Positions 6,414 to 10,603 of a stretch of DNA of 10,603 nucleotides are shown in pieces (positions within the stretch are counted from its first letter, which is position 1; each line of letters begins with the position of its first letter). The position numbers and the translations under genes are program-made. The notes beneath the pieces were generated by a model. The model made no database searches and was not told the origin of the DNA. It was given only the letters and a program-made list of their open reading frames with translations. Source of the stretch: Anaerolineales bacterium (lineage in GTDB: Bacteria > Chloroflexota > Anaerolineae > Anaerolineales > DRMV01); assembly GCA_026991215.1 (NCBI GenBank), contig JALXBY010000352.1, positions 1 through 10,603 of the forward strand, read 5' to 3'.

Positions 6414-8258
6414 ATGACCGAGGAACTGCGTCCCGGCGCGTTGGTGGTCTACAAAGGCAAACCGGCCCGTGTTGAGAAACTGGCGGGCCGGGTGCTTTTG
6501 CGCTTCCCCCAGGGGGAAACCGCACGGGTGCGGCCCAAGGACGTGCTGCTGTTGCATCCAGGCCCGGTGCAACTGGAACGGCTGCCCCAGGGCCCCTGGC
6601 CCAGCCTGGAGGAAGCCTGGGAACTGGCCCTGGACGAAGCCGAATTGAACCTGGCTACCCTGACGGAACTCGTCCTGGGCCAGTACACGCCGGAGCACGC
6701 CTGGGCCGTGTGGCAGGCGGTGCAGCACTCGGATTGGTTCACCGGCACGCCCCAGGCCCTGCGGGCCCGCACGCGGGAGGAAATCCAGCGCCTGCAGGCC
6801 CAGCGGGAGGCCCAGCGCCAGCGGGAGGCAGCCTGGAAATCCTTCCTGGAGCGCGCCCGCAAGGACCAGGTGGACCCCGAACAGGACGCCCGCTTCCTTC
6901 AGGAGGTCATCGCGCTGGCCCTGCAGCGGACCGAACGCAGCCGGGTGCTCCAGGCCCTGGGTCGTAAGCAGACCCCGGAAGAGGCCCACGCTCTGCTTCT
7001 GCGCTGGGGGGTGTGGTCGCCCAGGGAAAACCCTTACCCCCGACGCTTCGGCCTGGACTTGACGCCACCCCAGACGGCCCTGCCTCCACTTCCCGAAGAA
7101 GACCGGCTGGACCTCACCCACCTGCCGGCCTATGCCATCGACGATGCGGGCAGCCAGGACCCCGACGACGCCCTGAGTTGGGACGGCACCTACCTCTGGA
7201 TTCACGTCGCGGACGTGGCCGCGCTCGTGACCCCGGATAGCCCCGCGGACCTGGAGGCCCGCCGCCGGGGGAGCAGTGTCTACCTGCCCGAAGCCATCCT
7301 GCCCATGCTGCCGGACCAGGCCCGGCAACTGCTGGCCCTGGGGCTGCAGCCCGTCTCCCCGGCCCTTTCCATCGGCGTGCGCCTCAACCCCCAGGGGGAA
7401 ATCGAAGACGTGCGCATTCACCCCGCGTGGGTGCGGGTGACCCGCATGAGTTACGAAGAGGCCGAAGCCCGCTGGGAAGCCGACCCCTTGCTTCCCCAAC
7501 TGGAGCAGGCCCTGGCCCCCTTTGCCGAACGTCGCCGCCGGCAGGGTGCGGTGGACATCCGCCTGCCCGAGGTCAAAGTGGTGGTGGAAGAAGACGGGCA
7601 GATACGCATCAAGCCCCTGGTCTGGAACCGGAGCCGCCGGCTGGTGCAGGAGGCCATGCTCCTCGCGGGGGAGGCCGTGGCCCGCTTCGCCCAGAGCCGG
7701 GGAATCCCGCTGCCCTACACGGTGCAGCCGCCGCCCCGGGAGCCTTCCGGCCCCCTGCCCGATGGCCTGGCCGGGATGTACGCCCGCCGTCGGCTGCTGG
7801 CCCCCAGCGAGTACAGCACCCATCCTGGGGTCCATCACGGCCTGGGGTTGCCCGTGTACGTACAGGCCACAAGCCCCCTGCGGCGCTACCTGGACCTGGT
7901 GGTGCACCAGCAACTCCGGGCCTATTTGCAGGGCCGTGACCTGTTGGGGGAAAACGCGCTGCTGGTGGACCGGGTAGGGCCGGCCGAAGCCGCTCGTCGT
8001 GTGGTCCGCCAGGTGGAACGGCTTTCCCGCCTGCACTGGATTGGGGTGTACTTGCTGGAAAACCCAGAATGGACCGGCACGGGCGTGGTGGTGGACGTGC
8101 GGGGGACCCGGTCCGTGGTGCTGATTCCCGAACTAGGCATCGAGGCCCAGGTGAGCCTGCCTTATTCGCTCCCCCTCAACGCCCAGGTGCGCCTGCGGTT
8201 GCAAAAAGTGCACCTGCCCTACCGCACCTTTCACTTTCGGGTGGAAGGGGAAGCATGA
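6414..8258 (+). CDS. RNase II/R-family 3'-5' exoribonuclease (RNB domain)
   Basis: 614 aa, a cytoplasmic enzyme that degrades RNA from the 3' end to nucleoside monophosphates. The N terminus (1-60) looks like a small beta-barrel (LVVYKGKPARVEKLAGRVLL), followed by a helical region (about 70-160), possibly a winged helix plus linker. The RNB domain starts near 230 with AYAIDDAGSQDPDDAL: Asp243, Asp249, Asp251 and Asp252 have the same spacing as the metal-binding Asp201/207/209/210 of E. coli RNase II. The domain ends with ATSPLRRYLDLVVHQQL, where Arg490 matches the conserved catalytic Arg. An S1-like barrel (about 555-612) closes the protein. There are no cold-shock domain pairs of the full RNase R type, and the length fits RNase II-like enzymes of cyanobacteria and deep-branching bacteria better. 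No cysteine is present. It is convergent with gyrB. The active site looks intact. Confidence 0.9.
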   Translation: MTEELRPGALVVYKGKPARVEKLAGRVLLRFPQGETARVRPKDVLLLHPGPVQLERLPQGPWPSLEEAWELALDEAELNLATLTELVLGQYTPEHAWAVWQAVQHSDWFTGTPQALRARTREEIQRLQAQREAQRQREAAWKSFLERARKDQVDPEQDARFLQEVIALALQRTERSRVLQALGRKQTPEEAHALLLRWGVWSPRENPYPRRFGLDLTPPQTALPPLPEEDRLDLTHLPAYAIDDAGSQDPDDALSWDGTYLWIHVADVAALVTPDSPADLEARRRGSSVYLPEAILPMLPDQARQLLALGLQPVSPALSIGVRLNPQGEIEDVRIHPAWVRVTRMSYEEAEARWEADPLLPQLEQALAPFAERRRRQGAVDIRLPEVKVVVEEDGQIRIKPLVWNRSRRLVQEAMLLAGEAVARFAQSRGIPLPYTVQPPPREPSGPLPDGLAGMYARRRLLAPSEYSTHPGVHHGLGLPVYVQATSPLRRYLDLVVHQQLRAYLQGRDLLGENALLVDRVGPAEAARRVVRQVERLSRLHWIGVYLLENPEWTGTGVVVDVRGTRSVVLIPELGIEAQVSLPYSLPLNAQVRLRLQKVHLPYRTFHFRVEGEA

Positions 8259-8277
8259 GGGCGGGGACGCCCCGCTC
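8259..8277. other. Hairpin right after the exoribonuclease stop codon
   Basis: GGGCGGGG (8259-8266) pairs with CCCCGCTC (8270-8277, one G-T pair) around a 3-base loop, starting one base after the stop. There is no T-run on either side, so it is not a standard intrinsic terminator. It may still protect or define the 3' end of the mRNA. The rest of this 139-base convergent gap shows no gene. Confidence 0.35.
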
Positions 8278-8340
8278 ACCATGCCTGGACTTGGGTTTTG
8301 GGGTGGATGGGGAAAGGTGCGAAGCGCCCCCTTGAAGCAG

Positions 8341-8368
8341 AGCGCCGCGACCCCTGGGCCGCGGCGCT
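8341..8368 (-). terminator. Possible 3' hairpin of gyrB, lacking a U-tract
   Basis: AGCGCCGCG (8341-8349) pairs perfectly with CGCGGCGCT (8360-8368) across a 10-base loop, starting 29 bases beyond the gyrB stop. Read in the gyrB direction the stem is followed by CTGCTTCAAG, without a run of Us. It is a good stable stem but weak as an intrinsic terminator. Confidence 0.35.
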
Positions 8369-8397
8369 GGACGTTCCCGCACAGGGGGTAGGGACCT

Positions 8398-10326
8398 TCA
8401 AATATCCAGGTTGCGCACCTCGCGCGCGTGGCGCTGGATGAACTGCCGCCGCGGGGGAACCTCCGGTCCCATGAGCACGGTGAAGATGCGGTCCGCTTCG
8501 GCCGCGTCCTCTAAGGTGACCTGGATGAGGGTACGGCGCTCTGGGTCCATGGTGGTCTCCCAGAGTTGCTGGGGGTTCATTTCACCCAGACCTTTGTAGC
8601 GCTGGACCCGAATCTGGCTTTCCGACGCGCCGTTCTTGGTGAGCCGGGCCAGGATGCGGTCCTTTTCCTCGTCGCTGTACGCGTACCACACCTTCTTCTT
8701 GTGTTCGATGCGGTAGAGGGGCGGCTGGGCGATGTAGAGGTGCCCTTCCTCAATGATTTTGGGCATGTACCGGAAGAAGAAGGTGAGCAGCAGGGTGCGG
8801 ATGTGGCTGCCGTCCACGTCTGCATCGGCCATGATGATGATGCGGTTGTAGCGCAGTTTGGAGATGTCGAAGTCCTCGCCGATGCCCGTGCCCAGCGCGG
8901 TAATCAGGGCCTGGATTTCCTTGTTGTGCAGGGCCTTGTCGAGCCGGGCCTTTTCCACGTTGAGGATTTTGCCCCGCAAGGGCAGCACGGCCTGGAAGTG
9001 CCGGTCCCGGGCCTGCTTGGCCGAACCGCCCGCGGAGATGCCCTCCACGATGAAGAGTTCGGTATCCTCTCGGTTGCGGGAGGAGCAATCGGCCAGCCGG
9101 CCGGGCAGGGAGGTGCTTTCCAGCGCGGACTTGCGGATGACCAACTCCCGCGCTTTGCGGGCCGCGGCCCTGGCCCGCGCGGAAAGCAGACACTTCTGCA
9201 GGATGGCCTTGGCATACTGGGGGTTCTGCTCCAGGAATTCCCCCAAAGCCTCGGCCGTAACCTGCTGGACGTAAGTCTGCACCTCTGGGTTCATGAGTTT
9301 GACTTTGGTCTGGCTCTCGAACTGCGGGTCCGGGTGCTTGACGCTCACGATGGCCGTCAGGCCTTCGCGGGTGTCCTCGCCGGAGAGGTTGGGTTCGTTT
9401 TCCTTCAGCAGGCCGTACTTGCGGGCGTAATCGTTCAACGTGCGGGTGATGGCCGTGCGCAAGCCGGTCAGGTGCGTACCGCCATCCACGGTGTGGATGG
9501 TGTTGGCGAACGCGTACACGGATTCCGTGAACGCGTCCGTGTACTGCAGCGCAACTTCCACTTCCACGTCGTCGATGACCTTGTGCGCGTAGACCACGGG
9601 GTGCAGGGGCTTGCGGTTCCGGTTCAGGTAGCGCACGAAGGCCTTGATACCGCCCTCGAAGTAGAAGTTCATCTCCCGGTCCAGCCGCTCGTCCACGAAG
9701 CGAATCCACACCCCGCGGGTCACGAAGGCCATCTCCCGCAGCCGCTGTACCAGGACCTCGTACTTGAAGTCCACGTTCTTGAAGATGGTGGGGTCGTACT
9801 TGAAGGTCACGCGGGTGCCGGTGTCGTTGGGCTTGGTCCTGCCGATGACCTCCACCGGGGTGACGGGCCGGCCCCGTTCGTAGCGCTGCCGGTAGATTTT
9901 GCCCCCGCGCTTGACTACCACCTCGCACCATTCGGAAAGCGCGTTGACTGCGGAGACGCCCACGCCGTGCAGGCCACCGGAGACCTTGTAACTCTTGCCG
10001 CCGAACTTGGCCCCCGCGTGCAGCGTGGTCATGACCACTTCCAGCGCGGGCCGGCCGGTCTGGGGATGGATGTCCACAGGGATGCCCCGGCCGTTGTCTT
10101 CCACGGTCACGCTGCGGTCCTTGTGGACGATGACCTCGATGCGGTCGCACGCGCCGGCCAGGGCTTCGTCGATGGCGTTATCCACCACCTCGTAGACCAG
10201 ATGGTGCAGTGCGCGGACGTCGGTGCCGCCCACGTACATGCCGGGTCGTCGGCGGACCGCCTCCAGACCTTCCAGCACCTGAATGGCCGAAGCATCGTAA
10301 GTTTGCACCGCCTGTTGCGTCGCCAC
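8398..10326 (-). CDS. gyrB: DNA gyrase subunit B
   Basis: 642 aa, the ATPase subunit of type IIA topoisomerase, which with GyrA introduces negative supercoils. The GHKL ATPase domain comes first: EVVDNAIDEALAG with Glu46 and Asn50, DNGRGIP (77-83) and GGLHGVGVSAVNALS (117-131). The transducer domain follows, then TOPRIM with EGISAGGSAK (catalytic Glu428), PLRGKILNVEKA and MADADVDGSH (Asp501, Asp503). It ends with the usual QRYKGLGEMNPQQLW and HAREVRNLDI. The length and YKGLGEMN favour GyrB over ParE. Residue 430 is Ile where GyrB usually has Asp (EGDSAGGS; E. coli Asp426). Start: a GTG at 10324-10326 is preceded at six bases by GGAGGAG, whereas in-frame ATGs at 10353 and 10395 lack a Shine-Dalgarno site and would add non-family residues. 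The gene is convergent with the exoribonuclease. Confidence 0.96.
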   Translation of the reverse strand: MATQQAVQTYDASAIQVLEGLEAVRRRPGMYVGGTDVRALHHLVYEVVDNAIDEALAGACDRIEVIVHKDRSVTVEDNGRGIPVDIHPQTGRPALEVVMTTLHAGAKFGGKSYKVSGGLHGVGVSAVNALSEWCEVVVKRGGKIYRQRYERGRPVTPVEVIGRTKPNDTGTRVTFKYDPTIFKNVDFKYEVLVQRLREMAFVTRGVWIRFVDERLDREMNFYFEGGIKAFVRYLNRNRKPLHPVVYAHKVIDDVEVEVALQYTDAFTESVYAFANTIHTVDGGTHLTGLRTAITRTLNDYARKYGLLKENEPNLSGEDTREGLTAIVSVKHPDPQFESQTKVKLMNPEVQTYVQQVTAEALGEFLEQNPQYAKAILQKCLLSARARAAARKARELVIRKSALESTSLPGRLADCSSRNREDTELFIVEGISAGGSAKQARDRHFQAVLPLRGKILNVEKARLDKALHNKEIQALITALGTGIGEDFDISKLRYNRIIIMADADVDGSHIRTLLLTFFFRYMPKIIEEGHLYIAQPPLYRIEHKKKVWYAYSDEEKDRILARLTKNGASESQIRVQRYKGLGEMNPQQLWETTMDPERRTLIQVTLEDAAEADRIFTVLMGPEVPPRRQFIQRHAREVRNLDI

Positions 10327-10332
10327 GGATGT

Positions 10333-10339
10333 CTCCTCC
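10333..10339 (-). promoter_or_regulatory. Ribosome binding site that fixes the gyrB GTG start
   Basis: On the - strand this reads GGAGGAG, six bases before GTG (10326-10324). It decides against the longer openings from ATG at 10353 or 10395, which have only pyrimidine-rich sequence in front. Confidence 0.85.
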
Positions 10340-10372
10340 AAAACCGAGTTCATGCACAAAAAGAAAGGGGGA

Positions 10373-10391
10373 AACGCGGCCCTGCCGCGTT
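10373..10391 (-). other. Hairpin in the gyrB leader, possible attenuator
   Basis: AACGCGGC and GCCGCGTT form a perfect 8-bp stem (10384-10391 with 10373-10380) with a 3-base loop. In the gyrB direction it is followed by TCCCCCTTTCTTTTTG (10372-10357), a pyrimidine tract ending in five Ts. The T-run is not directly against the stem, so termination strength is uncertain. It lies between the promoter candidate and the gyrB ribosome binding site. Confidence 0.45.
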
Positions 10392-10437
10392 CCAAAGGCT
10401 TCTCCTATGCTTCTCCCCGGGCGTTATGGGTGTTCTC

Positions 10438-10446
10438 ATTTTACCA
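10438..10446 (-). promoter_or_regulatory. Candidate extended -10 promoter of gyrB
   Basis: On the - strand this reads TGGTAAAAT, a TGn extension plus a -10 box TAAAAT, about 112 bases before the GTG start. No -35 box resembling TTGACA is found at normal spacing; that position is occupied by the heptamer repeat. It is the best AT-rich promoter-like site upstream of gyrB. Confidence 0.45.
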
Positions 10447-10450
10447 CGGT

Positions 10451-10492
10451 GGTCGATGGTCGGTGGTCGTTGGTCGATGGTCGTTGGTCGTT
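10451..10492. repeat. Six tandem heptamers GGTCGNT
   Basis: Six uninterrupted 7-bp units: GGTCGAT, GGTCGGT, GGTCGTT, GGTCGAT, GGTCGTT, GGTCGTT. Only the sixth base varies. The array lies just upstream of the candidate gyrB -10 and between gyrB and the partial gene at the window edge. Heptamer tandem repeats are known from other bacteria such as filamentous cyanobacteria; whether this unit recurs in this genome cannot be told from the window. Confidence 0.9.
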
Positions 10493-10532
10493 CGTGGGTG
10501 CATGCAAATGTTGCCGAAGGGGGAAAGAAAAA

Positions 10533-10587
10533 GAGAGGCTCCTAACGTGTGGTATAAAGCCACAAATCTCATCCCAAGGAGCCTCTC
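10533..10587 (+). promoter_or_regulatory. Inverted repeat that can hide the ribosome binding site of the edge gene
   Basis: GAGAGGCTCCT (10533-10543) is the exact reverse complement of AGGAGCCTCTC (10577-10587), 33 bases apart. Inside lies a second perfect stem TGTGG (10548-10552) with CCACA (10560-10564). The 3' arm includes the AAGGAG ribosome binding site (10576-10581) of the gene starting at 10590. An RNA that includes both arms would therefore fold the site away. It could also be part of the end of a mobile element. Confidence 0.6.
10550..10558 (+). promoter_or_regulatory. Extended -10 promoter inside the inverted repeat
   Basis: TGGTATAAA is a TGn extension plus a near-consensus -10 box (TATAAA, 10553-10558), about 31 bases before the ATG at 10590. 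No -35 box is clear, as is allowed for extended -10 promoters. Transcription would begin around 10564-10566, after the left arm of the inverted repeat, giving an mRNA whose ribosome binding site is free. Confidence 0.5.
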
Positions 10588-10589
10588 AG

Positions 10590-10603
10590 ATGCAGTTTAG
10601 CAC
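10590..10603 (+). CDS. Start of an unidentified gene cut by the window edge
   Basis: ATG at 10590 follows AAGGAG (10576-10581) with eight bases between, and opens MQFS before the window ends. Too little is present to name a family. The promoter inside an inverted repeat is a layout seen in transposase genes of some insertion sequences, so a transposase is one possibility, but this is only a guess. Confidence 0.5.

Noticed and set aside
3824..6415. 863-aa open frame on the - strand opposite the YfhO-like gene
   Set aside because: A GC-rich shadow dominated by Gly, Pro, Arg and Gln; no domain or ribosome binding site, and the + strand membrane protein explains the region.
10327..10395. Longer GyrB start at ATG 10353 or 10395
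   Set aside because: No Shine-Dalgarno site precedes either; the added residues do not resemble GyrB, and the GTG at 10326 has GGAGGAG at ideal spacing.
8566..10545. 659-aa open frame on the + strand opposite gyrB
   Set aside because: It mirrors the gyrB codons on the other strand; high GC at third positions removes stops. Its translation is rich in His, Val, Gly and Asp with no known domain, while gyrB is unmistakable.
10352..10600. 82-aa + strand open frame between gyrB and the window end
   Set aside because: It runs through the gyrB leader, the heptamer array and the inverted repeat, and lacks a ribosome binding site; its Gly/Arg/Trp-rich part comes from the repeat.
1..10603. CRISPR array, integrase attachment site or toxin-antitoxin pair
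   Set aside because: No spaced direct repeats other than the heptamers, no integrase next to the tRNAs, no duplicated tRNA 3' end, and no small gene pairs of that type.

Overview
The window looks like a piece of chromosome from a GC-rich, probably thermophilic member of the Chloroflexota (Anaerolineae-like). The basis is the EF-Tu signature (GHIDHGKT in G1, DMPGHRDY instead of the usual bacterial DCPGHADY in G3), the style of the two large membrane proteins, high GC and very low cysteine content. This placement is inference from remembered family features, not from a search.

Layout. Positions 1-230 hold three tRNA genes on the + strand: a 5'-truncated tRNA-Thr(TGT), a long-variable-arm tRNA with a tRNA-Tyr body but a GCA (Cys) anticodon, and tRNA-Thr(GGT). 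A hairpin with a U-rich tail follows. Then come tuf (EF-Tu) and rpmG (bL33), closed by a strong intrinsic terminator at 1715-1746. This is the ancient Thr-Tyr-(Gly)-Thr-tuf arrangement, but secE and nusG, which often follow rpmG, are absent. From 1795 a second + strand block carries a YhhQ-type queuosine-precursor transporter, then two large polytopic membrane proteins of GT-C glycosyltransferase type. The second of these is YfhO-like and overlaps the first by 26 bases. A separate + strand gene (6414-8258) encodes an RNase II/R-family exoribonuclease. It converges on gyrB, which is on the - strand (8398-10326). Upstream of gyrB are a leader hairpin, an extended -10 candidate and a six-copy heptamer repeat. 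The right edge carries an 11-bp inverted repeat around a promoter, and the first codons of a + strand gene that leaves the window.

Function. Most genes are housekeeping: translation (tRNAs, EF-Tu, bL33), tRNA-modification precursor uptake (YhhQ), RNA decay (RNB nuclease) and DNA supercoiling (GyrB). The two membrane proteins are the accessory component, probably acting on lipid-linked sugars or surface polymers.

Most notable points: (1) the tRNA-Tyr-like gene whose anticodon reads Cys codons; (2) the inverted repeat at the right edge, whose 3' arm covers a Shine-Dalgarno site while a promoter sits between the arms, resembling the way some insertion sequences block read-through expression; (3) the heptamer array directly over the gyrB upstream promoter region; (4) an Ile in GyrB where the family usually has the Asp of EGDSAGGS.
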